Of a stretch of 64,000 nt of DNA, positions 34,524 to 42,496 are shown one piece after another; within the stretch, counting starts at the first letter, position 1; each line of letters opens with the position of its first letter. Both the position numbers and the translations under genes were made by a program. Location of the stretch: assembly GCA_965229635.1 (NCBI GenBank), contig OZ245894.1:8184001-8248000 (forward strand), read 5' to 3'. Source of the DNA: BQJU01 sp965229635 (GTDB lineage: Bacteria; Bacteroidota; Bacteroidia; Chitinophagales; Saprospiraceae). The notes beneath the pieces are model-generated. The model was given only the letters and a program-made list of their open reading frames with translations. It searched no databases and was not told the DNA's origin.

Positions 34524-35762
34524 ATGAATCTGGAGGAAAACATCAGAATAGCCCTTCGCTCGGTCCGTTCCAACCTGACCCGGGCAATCCTTACCTTAAT
34601 GATCATCGCCTTTGGAATTATGGCCCTGGTGGGTATTCTTACCGCCATCGATAGTGCCATTTTTTCGCTGAGTAATAACCTTTCGTATCTCGGTGCCAAT
34701 AGTTTTGACATCGACCCCAAGGGTGATGGCCTGCACGGACGACGTGATGGCCGAGAGCAAAAAGCAGCACCGCCCATTTCCTACCGCGAAGCACAAGAAT
34801 TTAAGGACCGTTACCAATTTCCGGCACGGACTTCTATTTCGCTCTTTTGCACCGGAAATGCGACCATCAAATACAAAGACGAAAAAACCAATCCCAATAC
34901 CCTGATTTTTGGCATAGACGAAAACTACCTTGAAGCACGAGCCTTTGAACTGGAATCCGGCCGTAATTTCACCGGAAAGGAGGCGCTTAATGGAGGATAC
35001 AAGGCCATATTGGGTGCCGAAATCGCCAAGGAACTATTTAATGGCAAGGCCGATAAAGCCATTGATCAAACAATTGCAGCCGGTAATATCAAATTGACCG
35101 TTATTGGCGTACTTAAATCTAAGGGCTCCAGCATGCGCGACAGCGATGATCGCCGCATTTTGATTCCCCTGCAAACCGCCAAACGCTACTACGGCACCAA
35201 CCGCTCCAATTACGGACTAATGGTTTCCGTCAATGAGTCCACCCAGATTGATGGAGCCATTGCCAATGCCACCATGACTTTTCGCAATGTGCGCCGCCTG
35301 AAAGCAGCAGAAGACAATGACTTCGAAATAGCCAAAAGCGACGGACTGATCAGTATCATCAAAGAAAATACCTTGTATTTTCGTCTGGCAGCCATCGGTA
35401 TTGGACTGATTACTTTGCTGGGGGCAGCCATCGGTTTGATGAATATCATGCTCGTGAGCGTCACGGAGCGCACCCGCGAGATCGGCATCTGTAAAGCTAT
35501 CGGCGCCAACCGAAAAAGCATCCTCGTCCAGTTTCTGACGGAGGCGGTGGTCATCTGTCAAATGGGGGGCGTAGTAGGCATTCTACTGGGCGTATTGGTC
35601 GGCAATATCGTCACCTATCTCATGGGCGGCAACTTCCTGTTTCCCTGGCTTTGGATCACCATTGCCGTCATCACCTGTACCTTTGTCGGACTGCTTTCTG
35701 GCCTCTACCCGGCCCTGAAAGCCAGCCGCCTGGATCCGATTGAATCGCTGAGATATGAATAA
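34524..35762 (+). CDS. MacB/FtsX-type ABC transporter permease
   Basis: The ATG at 34524 gives MNLEENIRIALRSVRSNLTR, the standard start of this family; an earlier GTG-like extension lies in the MITE end. The 412-residue protein has an N-terminal membrane helix (TLMIIAFGIMALVGILTA), a periplasmic MacB-type domain and three C-terminal helices with the FtsX block (GLITLLGAAIGLMNIMLVSVTERTREIGICKAIGANR and GLYPALKASRLDPIESLR). No ATPase or adaptor gene is adjacent, so it must pair with subunits encoded elsewhere. Members export peptides, lipoproteins or drugs, or transmit signals across the membrane. Confidence 0.88.
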   Translation: MNLEENIRIALRSVRSNLTRAILTLMIIAFGIMALVGILTAIDSAIFSLSNNLSYLGANSFDIDPKGDGLHGRRDGREQKAAPPISYREAQEFKDRYQFPARTSISLFCTGNATIKYKDEKTNPNTLIFGIDENYLEARAFELESGRNFTGKEALNGGYKAILGAEIAKELFNGKADKAIDQTIAAGNIKLTVIGVLKSKGSSMRDSDDRRILIPLQTAKRYYGTNRSNYGLMVSVNESTQIDGAIANATMTFRNVRRLKAAEDNDFEIAKSDGLISIIKENTLYFRLAAIGIGLITLLGAAIGLMNIMLVSVTERTREIGICKAIGANRKSILVQFLTEAVVICQMGGVVGILLGVLVGNIVTYLMGGNFLFPWLWITIAVITCTFVGLLSGLYPALKASRLDPIESLRYE

Positions 35763-36041
35763 GAATAAGTTTAGAGGGCAGAGTTTAGTGTTTAGAGAAG
35801 GTGGCAGCTGATCATCTTGCAAATGCTTTGGTTCTGGGAACCCTGCCTTTATTTTTATGGGTTTAAAGGTTAAAGGTTAGGCGGGGAGACGGTTGAGGAG
35901 GTTTAGAGTTTAGAGTGAGGAGGTTAATGGTTTAAGTTATTTTGCCGCCTGGTATTGAATCCGGTATTGTAAACATCTCCCATCTCCAAGCGATTAGATG
36001 TTCCGGTGCCGCCCTAAAACCTAAACCCCAAAACCTAAGTC
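35763..36041. repeat. Composite intergenic repeat, copy near 35.9 kb
   Basis: The gap contains AGTTTAGAGGGCAGAGTTTAG strings, GCAAATGCTTTGGTTCTGG, GGGTTTAAAGGTTAAAGG, GGCGGGGAGACGGTTGAG, a degenerate AAACATCTCCCATCTCC module and CCTAAAACCTAAACCCC. These are the modules seen at 15.8, 36.9 and 58.2 kb. Confidence 0.75.
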
Positions 36042-36860
36042 CTAAACAACCTTCAACATCTCCTTCACAATCAGACGCATCTTTGGCTCAGCCTGGCGAG
36101 CCGTTTCAATAACTTCTTCTACCGTAGTGACTCCGATTGCAGAAAGCGGGTAGCACTTATTGGTCACTACTGATAAAACAAAAACCGGCAGGTCCATATG
36201 TCGGGCTATCAGTACTTCCGGAACAGTCGACATGCCTACCAAATCGCCACCGATGGTGTGGATAAAATGATACTCTGCAGGCGTCTCCAGATTTGGTCCC
36301 TGCAAGCCCACGTATACGCCTTCAAAAGCCCGAATGTTATGGGCTTTGGCTATCTCCAGCGCTCGGGCATTAAGGTCGCGGTCATAAGTGTGAAGCATAT
36401 CGGGGAAGCGTGGACCGAGCCGTTCATCATTGGGGCCACGTAATGGATTTTCTGCATGTAGGTTGATGTGGTCCCTCACCACCACAATATCTCCTGCCTC
36501 AAAATTGGGATTGGTCCCGCCGGCTGCATTGGAGATCGTCAGGTGGCGAATACCCAAAAATTTCATCACCCTTACGGGAAAGGTGACCTGCTCCATGGAA
36601 TAACCTTCATAATAATGAAAACGCCCCGCCATAGCCACTACTTTTTTTCCGGCAAGGGAGCCCAAAATCATCTGCCCCTTATGACTCTCCACCGTTGATA
36701 CCGGAAAATGCGGTATGCCATCGTAAGGAATAACCTTTTCAACCGCTATCTCATCCACCAGGCCTCCCAGCCCCGTGCCCAGGATAATCCCAAACTCTGG
36801 TTCAAAAGTCGTCTCTCGCTGAATGTAGGCCACGGCCTCCTGTATCTTATCGTATAGCAT
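36042..36860 (-). CDS. punA: Purine nucleoside phosphorylase (trimeric type)
   Basis: The ATG giving MLYDKIQEAVAYIQ is preferred over one 27 bp upstream. The 272-residue protein has the class-I PNP blocks: IILGTGLGGLVDEI, GIPHFPVSTVESHKGQ, AGRFHYYEGYSMEQVTFPVRV, TISNAAGGTNPNF, GPNLETPAEY (Glu of the purine site) and VGMSTVPEV. It cleaves guanosine, inosine and their deoxy forms with phosphate in purine salvage, in the cytoplasm. It is a single gene with repeats on both sides. Confidence 0.92.
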   Translation of the reverse strand: MLYDKIQEAVAYIQRETTFEPEFGIILGTGLGGLVDEIAVEKVIPYDGIPHFPVSTVESHKGQMILGSLAGKKVVAMAGRFHYYEGYSMEQVTFPVRVMKFLGIRHLTISNAAGGTNPNFEAGDIVVVRDHINLHAENPLRGPNDERLGPRFPDMLHTYDRDLNARALEIAKAHNIRAFEGVYVGLQGPNLETPAEYHFIHTIGGDLVGMSTVPEVLIARHMDLPVFVLSVVTNKCYPLSAIGVTTVEEVIETARQAEPKMRLIVKEMLKVV

Positions 36861-37008
36861 TGGTACGTCATTTTTGAAGCGCCACAATTTAGGGAAAGTT
36901 TAGAGTTTAGAGGGGAGAGTTTAGAGAGTGTTTGCGCTTGATCATTGTGCAAATTCTTTAATTCTGGGAATCCTGCACTTATATTGATGGGGTTTAAAGG
37001 TTAATGGT
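36861..37008. repeat. Composite intergenic repeat, left part at the IS target
   Basis: GTTTAGAGTTTAGAGGGG strings, GCAAATTCTTTAATTCTGGG and GGTTTAAAGGTTAATGGT run up to the insertion sequence, and the repeat continues after it at 38411 with AATGGTTAAAGTTTAGG. The uninterrupted version is seen at 58220-58240. Confidence 0.8.
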
Positions 37009-37029
37009 GTTGAATCTAATTAAGTCGTG

Positions 37030-38336
37030 CTATACCAAGTCCAGAAAAGTCGTGTCAACTCGATCCTTATGATGAAAAGGAATTTGGAGTTGAAAATTTG
37101 GTATAACAAAAGATTTAGCCGAGTCTCCCATTAGATTGGATTTGTTTAATCCTTTAATGGGATGCATAGCGATCAAAAGTTCTTTGTCATTTTGGAACAA
37201 AAGATGTTGGCAATTCGAGCAGAATGAAATTTCAAGTTCTTCTTTAGGTCGACCATGCTTTATATAATAAGATTGTCCACCAAGGAAAACCATTTTATTT
37301 CCTGCCACCTTGCGATACCATTTAGCTTTGGCTAAAAATTGATAAATGCGATTCAGCTCAATTAATTGAGTTTCCCGTTGAAGGCAATAGAATCGCTTGG
37401 AATGTTTAGCCTCCGGCATAGCTATCAGAGGGGCTTGATTGGCGCAACTTCTGCTAGGAATTTGATAGTTCAGCGCCTGCTTTCTTTTTTGACATTTGTC
37501 AAAGAGCTGTTTCCAATTTTTGAAAGGCGTTTTGCCTTTAAGAATTTGATTGTACAAAATCTCGTGTGCCCGCTCTACTGCTGCTTGATCTGTAGGTTGA
37601 TGCACTCTAGAGTGGATTAATTCTATACCTAAGCCAATCAACCATAAATGCAGGCGAGTGGGGAAAGGTGATTTTGAGTTATTCTCATTGAAAACACTAG
37701 CATGATCGGCCTGGACTACTTTGGGTAAACCAAAGCTTAAAAAGCCTAATCGAAGCCCTTGTTGATACTGATCTGTATTGGGATGCCCCTTCATCGAGCT
37801 AATCGGAGCAGGAAAACAGCTGACATAGCTATGGCTATAAATATCTTTGATATCAAGCAAAGCAATGGCTCCTAGATCTGCTACCCATTCATTACCTCGT
37901 CCATCTAATTGCCAAAGATCATGAGGGGCTTGTACTTGAAGCCGGTCCGGTTTTGGCAAAGCACTATGATGCTCGTAAGACTTAGTCAGACCTTGTTCTT
38001 TTAAATAAGCAGCAAGACTACTTCTACAAGGTAAACTAGAGGCTTCATAACCATATCTATGGATTAATTCAGCTAAAATACTGTGGGAACCATAACCAGG
38101 TTCTTCTTCTCGTATTTCTTTGATTAATTGCCGTATTTGCTCGGGGTAACTACACAATTTCCCCGAAGCCGGTCGGCCCATAGCGCTATGTAAGGAGCCC
38201 CTTTTTTTAGATGCTGCACCCATTTGCGAACAGTACGGACTTTCATAGACAGCTGTTCTGCTATCTGTTTTGATGTCTTGTCTTGCTTCATTAGGGCCTG
38301 TATCTGGCGCTTTTGTTCCAAACTTGTAACTTTCAT
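37030..38336 (-). CDS. IS transposase made by -1 frameshift (HTH + rve DDE domain)
   Basis: The first frame (from 38336) encodes a helix-turn-helix: KQIAEQLSMKVRTVRKWVQHL. At seven A residues on the coding strand (plus-strand T run 38202-38208, read CTA AAA AAA GGG) a -1 slip joins a second frame, which continues RGSLHSAMGRPASGK and runs to 37030. The joined protein is about 435 residues. The integrase core has the DDE residues: D in PHDLWQLDGRG, D in KVVQADHASVF, and E in DQAAVERAHEILYN. The A-AAA-AAA heptamer is the classic slippery site, so this is probably programmed frameshifting and not decay. Confidence 0.82.
38124..38336 (-). CDS. IS orfA, helix-turn-helix protein without frameshift
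   Basis: Without the frameshift, the same start gives a 70-residue protein with a two-helix DNA-binding segment (TSKQIAEQLSMKVRTVRKW) and a short out-of-frame tail. In elements with this organisation the short product typically binds the inverted ends and limits transposition. Both forms share the first 45 residues. Confidence 0.65.
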   Translation of the reverse strand: MKVTSLEQKRQIQALMKQDKTSKQIAEQLSMKVRTVRKWVQHLKKGAPYIALWADRLRGNCVVTPSKYGN

Positions 38337-38429
38337 TTGCCTCTTTTGGCAAATATAGGGGTGACACGACTTTTCTGGACTACCCCTAGCACGACTTAAC
38401 TGGATTCAACAATGGTTAAAGTTTAGGTA

Positions 38430-38500
38430 GTAGATTCCCAAAATAGAAAAGAGGGTTACCGTAGTTTACGGTAACCCTCTTTTCTATTTTGGGAATCTAC
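38430..38500. terminator. Perfect 34-bp stem, 3-nt loop hairpin
   Basis: The arm at 38430-38463 (beginning GTAGATTCCCAAAATAG) is the exact reverse complement of 38467-38500, with GTT between. It begins 2 bp after the stop of the convergent minus-strand DUF4783 gene, so it is well placed to end that transcript, and its palindromic form would work from both sides. A perfect stem of this length is far longer than a normal terminator. Confidence 0.75.
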
Positions 38501-38502
38501 GA

Positions 38503-38883
38503 TTACTGCTTGTCAAATCTCAGTTCCTGAATGGTACTTCTCTGACCATCAAGTTTGACATAGATATACACCCGGAAAGTAGCCTGGTTGGTGACCAGGT
38601 TACCGATACAATATTTTGAGTCATTACCTTTTGATGCCCCCTCGTGTACCTGGCTGAAGGACTGAGGTCGATATTTGGTAAAAAACTCCTTGACAACATT
38701 TGTTGCCTGGGCTTTATTGTAAACATCCTCGTTGTCCAGAATGGCTACTTCCACAGAATTGTCGAAGTATTTGGCCAATGCATCGGTGTTTCCACTACTG
38801 ATCGCCTGAGTGATCAGAGAGAAGTCAGCCTGAGCATAGTTCAAACTTGGTACCAGGAGCAACAGAAAAACAATTGATTTCAT
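38503..38883 (-). CDS. Secreted DUF4783 protein
   Basis: The 126-residue protein has a signal peptide (VPSLNYAQ) and a compact NTF2-like domain: ISSGNTDALAKYFDNSVEVAILDNEDVYNKAQATNVVKEFF, GNLVTNQATFRVYIYVK and a final ELRFDKQ. This matches DUF4783, a small exported family common in Bacteroidota. Its function is unknown. The gene ends at an extremely long hairpin. Confidence 0.85.
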   Translation of the reverse strand: MKSIVFLLLLVPSLNYAQADFSLITQAISSGNTDALAKYFDNSVEVAILDNEDVYNKAQATNVVKEFFTKYRPQSFSQVHEGASKGNDSKYCIGNLVTNQATFRVYIYVKLDGQRSTIQELRFDKQ

Positions 38884-39303
38884 GATTTTTGTCTTTTGTT
38901 AAGTCAAATTTCCACAACTTTCACGTCATTGCAAACCCATGCGGTCAATTTAACTGTTTTCTTTTTGACGTATGTTTTCTTAAAAGTAACCGTACTTTTT
39001 ACGGTGATGTTTGATTTCCAGGGTCGATTTAGCGCGCAAAAGGTCAATCATATTTTTATCGTTCCAATTTTGCCAGTATTTGCTAAAAAGAGAACCATTG
39101 ACTTAAAGCGCTGTATATCAACAAAATACGAACAAAGCCACCTCTTTTAGCGGCAAATTCACTCCTAAAACGCAGGAACGTCACAAAAAATTACCTTTTT
39201 TTTGATTTATCCCGGAATATCAAGACTCGTTACCAGGAGTTACGTGGGAAATTTATTTGGATAATTGACAAAATTCCACGTCGAGAAGTATAAATTTGCG
39301 GTC
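38884..39303. other. 420-bp divergent promoter gap
   Basis: The gap separates divergent DUF4783 and gpmI genes, so both promoters must lie here. A small hairpin ACCGTA/TACGGT (38989-39005) echoes the tip of the long hairpin behind DUF4783. No reading frame is convincing. Confidence 0.35.
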
Positions 39304-40842
39304 ATGATGGAGAAAAAAAGAGCAATACTCATTATTCTGGATGGATGGGGCCACGGCCAAAAGCCGAAAGCCAGTGCCATTGCACAGGCCAATACCCCAT
39401 TTGTTGACAGTCTTTATGACAAATATCCCAATTCCGAACTGGTCACCTACGGCGAAGAAGTAGGTCTCCCAGAGGGACAAATGGGTAATTCTGAGGTCGG
39501 TCACCTCAATATTGGTGCCGGCCGTATTGTGTACCAGGAATTGGCGCGTATCAATAAGGCCGCACGCGATGGTAGCCTTGCGGCTAATGAAACCCTGCAA
39601 AAGGGATTGCAATACGCCAAAGACAACAATAAAGCGCTTCACCTTATGGGACTGGTCTCTGATGGTGGGGTGCATTCTCACATCAAACACCTGATGGCCC
39701 TTTGCGACATTTGTGAGAAAGCCGGACTCGACCGCGTATATATTCACGCCTTTATGGATGGCCGGGATACCGATCCGAAAGGAGGGGTGGGTTATCTGCG
39801 GGACCTGGAAGAGCATATCACCAACCAATCCGCACAGCTGGCCACCGTCATTGGGCGCTATTACGCCATGGATCGCGACAACCGGTGGGAGCGCATCAAA
39901 AAGGCCTACGACCTGATGGTGCACAATGAAGGAGAAAAAACAAACGATATTCTGGCCAGTATGCGGGCACGCTATGACGCGGGTGAAACCGACGAATTCA
40001 TCAACCCACTTGTTTGTACGGGTAAAGATGGTGCGCCGGTTGCCAAGATCGAAGAGGGAGATGTATTGCTTTGTTTCAACTTCCGGACCGACCGTCCCCG
40101 GGAAATTTCGGCCGCGCTGACACAACAGGATTTTCCGGACTACAACATGAAAAAACTCGACCTTTACTACCTCACCATGACCCGCTATGAGGAGAGTTTT
40201 AAAAATGTACACGTTCTCTTCACCAAGGACGACCTTAAGAATACGCTGGGAGAAGTATTGGCGAAAGCCGGAAAAAGCCAGGTGCGAATTGCCGAAACGG
40301 AAAAATACCCTCATGTCACCTTCTTCTTCTCAGGGGGCCGGGAAGAACCGTTTGAAGGAGAACGCCGCATCCTTATCCCATCTCCTAAAGTGGCGACCTA
40401 CGATCTACAACCCGAAATGAGCGCCCGGGAAATTACCGATAGCATCATTGAAGATATTAAAAAACATCAGCCCGACTTCATTTGTTTGAACTATGCCAAT
40501 GCCGATATGGTAGGCCACACCGGCGACTTCAAAGCGGCCATGAAAGCAGCCGAAACGGTGGATAGCTGTCTGAAAGACCTGATCGAAACGGCTGTCGAAA
40601 ACTATGACTACGATGCCATTATAATTGCCGATCATGGAAACTCAGACTACATGATCAACGAAGATGGTTCGCCAAATACTGCCCACACCAAGAATCCGGT
40701 GCCCTGCTTTTATGTGAGCAAGCGAGCTTCCGGCTGTAAGGTGAGTGATGGTAAATTGGGCGATATTTCCCCTACCCTCCTCAACCTGATGGAGCTGGAT
40801 GCTCCGGCAGAAATGGACGGCAAGGTGTTGATTCAACGATAA
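39304..40842 (+). CDS. gpmI: 2,3-bisphosphoglycerate-independent phosphoglycerate mutase
   Basis: The start MMEKKRAILIILDGWG is chosen because the family opens with this strand; an upstream frame extension is not conserved. The 512-residue length is standard. Metal and catalytic motifs are all present: LDGWGHG, GNSEVGHLNIGAGR with the phosphorylated Ser63, FMDGRDTDP, YYAMDRDNRW, FNFRTDRPRE, YANADMVGHTGD, IADHGNSD and THTKNPVP-like AHTKNPVP. The enzyme interconverts 3- and 2-phosphoglycerate in glycolysis using two Mn ions. Confidence 0.96.
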   Translation: MMEKKRAILIILDGWGHGQKPKASAIAQANTPFVDSLYDKYPNSELVTYGEEVGLPEGQMGNSEVGHLNIGAGRIVYQELARINKAARDGSLAANETLQKGLQYAKDNNKALHLMGLVSDGGVHSHIKHLMALCDICEKAGLDRVYIHAFMDGRDTDPKGGVGYLRDLEEHITNQSAQLATVIGRYYAMDRDNRWERIKKAYDLMVHNEGEKTNDILASMRARYDAGETDEFINPLVCTGKDGAPVAKIEEGDVLLCFNFRTDRPREISAALTQQDFPDYNMKKLDLYYLTMTRYEESFKNVHVLFTKDDLKNTLGEVLAKAGKSQVRIAETEKYPHVTFFFSGGREEPFEGERRILIPSPKVATYDLQPEMSAREITDSIIEDIKKHQPDFICLNYANADMVGHTGDFKAAMKAAETVDSCLKDLIETAVENYDYDAIIIADHGNSDYMINEDGSPNTAHTKNPVPCFYVSKRASGCKVSDGKLGDISPTLLNLMELDAPAEMDGKVLIQR

Positions 40843-40915
40843 TTCCGGGCTTTGCACCGGTTGCCCACAAGAAAATGGTCTTCACCACAACCGGTAAAGT
40901 ATTAAATCAATCGCT

Positions 40916-41479
40916 ATGAGATATCCGTACGTACTCGCCCTTAGTTGTGCACTATTTGCTTTTTCCTGCCAACCAGAACAACCGCAGGGAAAAAAGAATG
41001 CACCAATGCCATTTTTTGATCTGGCTGGATACTTCCAATCACAAATTGACCAATTGCAGGCAGAGCAACCAAGGGTAGAAAAACGGATCGTTCTCGATGG
41101 GGAAGAAGAAGGCAAGACCGTAGAGCAGCTCAACTACGAAAAAGAACTGCAGGTATTTCTGAAAGCCGATATCAATCGCCCGGCCTGGCAAGACCAGTAT
41201 GCGATCGACAGCGTAATGGTCAATGGCCAATTAGGCCAACTGCGCTATATAGCCCAGGACGAAGATCTGAAAACCCGCCGCCTGATCATCACCTTTGAAG
41301 GCGAGGAAGTATCAAAGGTGGAAATAGACAACTATACCACCTCCGCCATTGCCAACCTGGACCAAAACCTGACTTACGACCCTTTGATTGGCTATACCAT
41401 CCACAGTAAGGAAAATGTACAACTCGCCAACGCACAGGACTTGTTGGTAGAAGTGCGCTTTTTGCGGGAAGCACACTAG
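40916..41479 (+). CDS. Hypothetical lipoprotein
   Basis: The 187-residue protein has a signal peptide with lipobox-like FSC (LFAFSCQPE). The mature part is predominantly beta with repeated D/E-rich turns (RRLIITFEGEEVSKVEIDNYTTSAI) and ends in LLVEVRFLREAH. No family is recognised. It lies 73 bp after gpmI and may be transcribed from it. The hairpin after its stop has its T-run on the other strand and so belongs to an opposing transcript. Confidence 0.65.
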   Translation: MRYPYVLALSCALFAFSCQPEQPQGKKNAPMPFFDLAGYFQSQIDQLQAEQPRVEKRIVLDGEEEGKTVEQLNYEKELQVFLKADINRPAWQDQYAIDSVMVNGQLGQLRYIAQDEDLKTRRLIITFEGEEVSKVEIDNYTTSAIANLDQNLTYDPLIGYTIHSKENVQLANAQDLLVEVRFLREAH

Positions 41480-41484
41480 AAGCT

Positions 41485-41518
41485 AAAAAAAAACGGAGCA
41501 CAGGGTTACTGCACTCCG
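41485..41518 (-). terminator. Intrinsic terminator on the minus strand
   Basis: CGGAGCACAG (41494-41503) and CTGCACTCCG (41509-41518) form a 10-bp stem with two wobble pairs around a 5-nt loop. On the minus strand it is followed by nine U (plus-strand A run 41485-41493). The hairpin has no T-run on the plus side, so it marks the end of a minus-strand transcript arising in the gap to its right. Confidence 0.75.
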
Positions 41519-41574
41519 CTCATCAATAGTGTTTTGTGTTTCTAATAGTGTGAAGGGTTAATCAAATACATGGC

Positions 41575-41679
41575 TCATAAAATGTAACGCTGACATAGAT
41601 CGGTGAGCGCAATATCATAGTTGGCTCCAAATCCATTCAGGTCATGCAGGGTTGATGCACCAAAGATATTTGGTCTCAT
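41575..41679 (-). CDS. Possible 34-residue small protein in a minus-strand transcript
   Basis: The frame reads MRPNIFGASTLHDLNGFGAN, then YDIALTDLCQRYIL and stop. It lies 57 bp before a strong minus-strand terminator, within a gap with no other gene. The amino-acid make-up looks protein-like, without signal or membrane segment. It may be a small protein gene, or the frame may be incidental within a small regulatory RNA. Confidence 0.35.
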   Translation of the reverse strand: MRPNIFGASTLHDLNGFGANYDIALTDLCQRYIL

Positions 41680-42496
41680 CTTTTTCAGCCCACATAACAC
41701 AGGCTGATCCGCTCAGTGCGAAAAACTTTTATAGTGTTTGTTTTTGGTAGTCTAAAAAGTACTACCGAAGGATAACTGTGCCAACTGATTCGATAAGCAG
41801 AATTCGGTTTGGGACGGGCGTTGCAAAACAACGAGAATATCGCTTAAGGGGGAACGAAATCAGTAGGTATGTTCGACAAAGATATTAAAAAAAAGTTTAA
41901 TCTCTAATTTGGCTCAAAAAAAAGATGGTTCTTTGACAAATTTTTGATTGACCACATCTTGTCCCGATTTTACATCGGGGAAATTTGTCAAAGAAGGAAA
42001 AAGATTTACTTTTTCTCAGTTCAGGTTGGGAGGTGGGATAGGTACAAAAAAAATGAGGCAGTGCCACCACAGCACTACCTCAGCCCTAACCAAATAAAAC
42101 CAAATTATATTTTTCATGCCCGAAGGCCTTTCTTTCAATCGCTAATGCAAAGATACACACTTATTGTAAAAAATACAATTACAAAATTAATAAAAATTTA
42201 ATCTTGTTTTTCAATTCTGAATACTAAAATAAATCTTTTCTTTTAAAAATCCTATAATTCACCAATCTCGGGCTTTTGGCAGAAAGATTTAAAAGCGTCA
42301 CTCAAATTTTCCATTTAATCAATTGGATAAGTATTTTCTAACTTTTAGAAATTTTATTTTACGATTTCAGGTCATGCCGAATTTTTGTTTATTTCCAAAT
42401 CGGCATTTTTTTTGAAAAAATTTTGGTTCAGCACAAAAAATCCGTCCCGCCAATGATTCCTGACAATAATTTCTGATCTTCCACGGCAAAAAAAAA
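41680..42496. other. AT-rich gap with hairpins
   Basis: No conventional gene is seen. The gap holds a GGTAGT/ACTACC hairpin near 41749-41767, the GTTCTTTGACAAA-bounded element, and GAGGCAGTGC/GCACTACCTC near 42054-42080. The final 350 bp are very AT-rich with runs of A and T, and are likely leader sequence for the M28 peptidase gene. Confidence 0.4.
41928..41995. repeat. 68-bp palindromic element with GTTCTTTGACAAAT ends, copy 2
   Basis: TTCTTTGACAAATTT (41929-41943) and its exact reverse complement (41981-41995) enclose an inner hairpin CCCGAT/ATCGGG (41963-41979). The ends are the same as those of the 109-bp element at 5622-5730; the interior is different and shorter. Confidence 0.7.

Larger units (their letters stand above)
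37009..38410 (-). mobile_element. Complete insertion sequence, 1402 bp, with TIRs and 6-bp target duplication
   Basis: The left end (GTTGAATCTAATTAAGTCGT from 37009) and the right end (its near-exact reverse complement, ending 38410) are long terminal inverted repeats. They continue inward through GTCCAGAAAAGTCGTGTCA on the left and TGACACGACTTTTCTGGAC on the right. AATGGT occurs directly outside both ends (37003-37008 and 38411-38416) as target duplication. The interior carries one transposase in two overlapping frames. The family is most like IS481 or other rve-DDE elements; no exact family is assigned. Confidence 0.9.

Noticed and set aside
37030..38367. Reading the IS transposase as a pseudogene broken by frameshift
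   Set aside because: The shift is exactly -1 at an A-AAA-AAA heptamer, with all DDE residues, both inverted ends and the target duplication intact, which fits programmed frameshifting better.
39253..40314. Long minus-strand frame opposite gpmI
   Set aside because: It lies entirely antisense to a highly conserved glycolytic gene and its translation has no domain; it is a shadow of codon bias.
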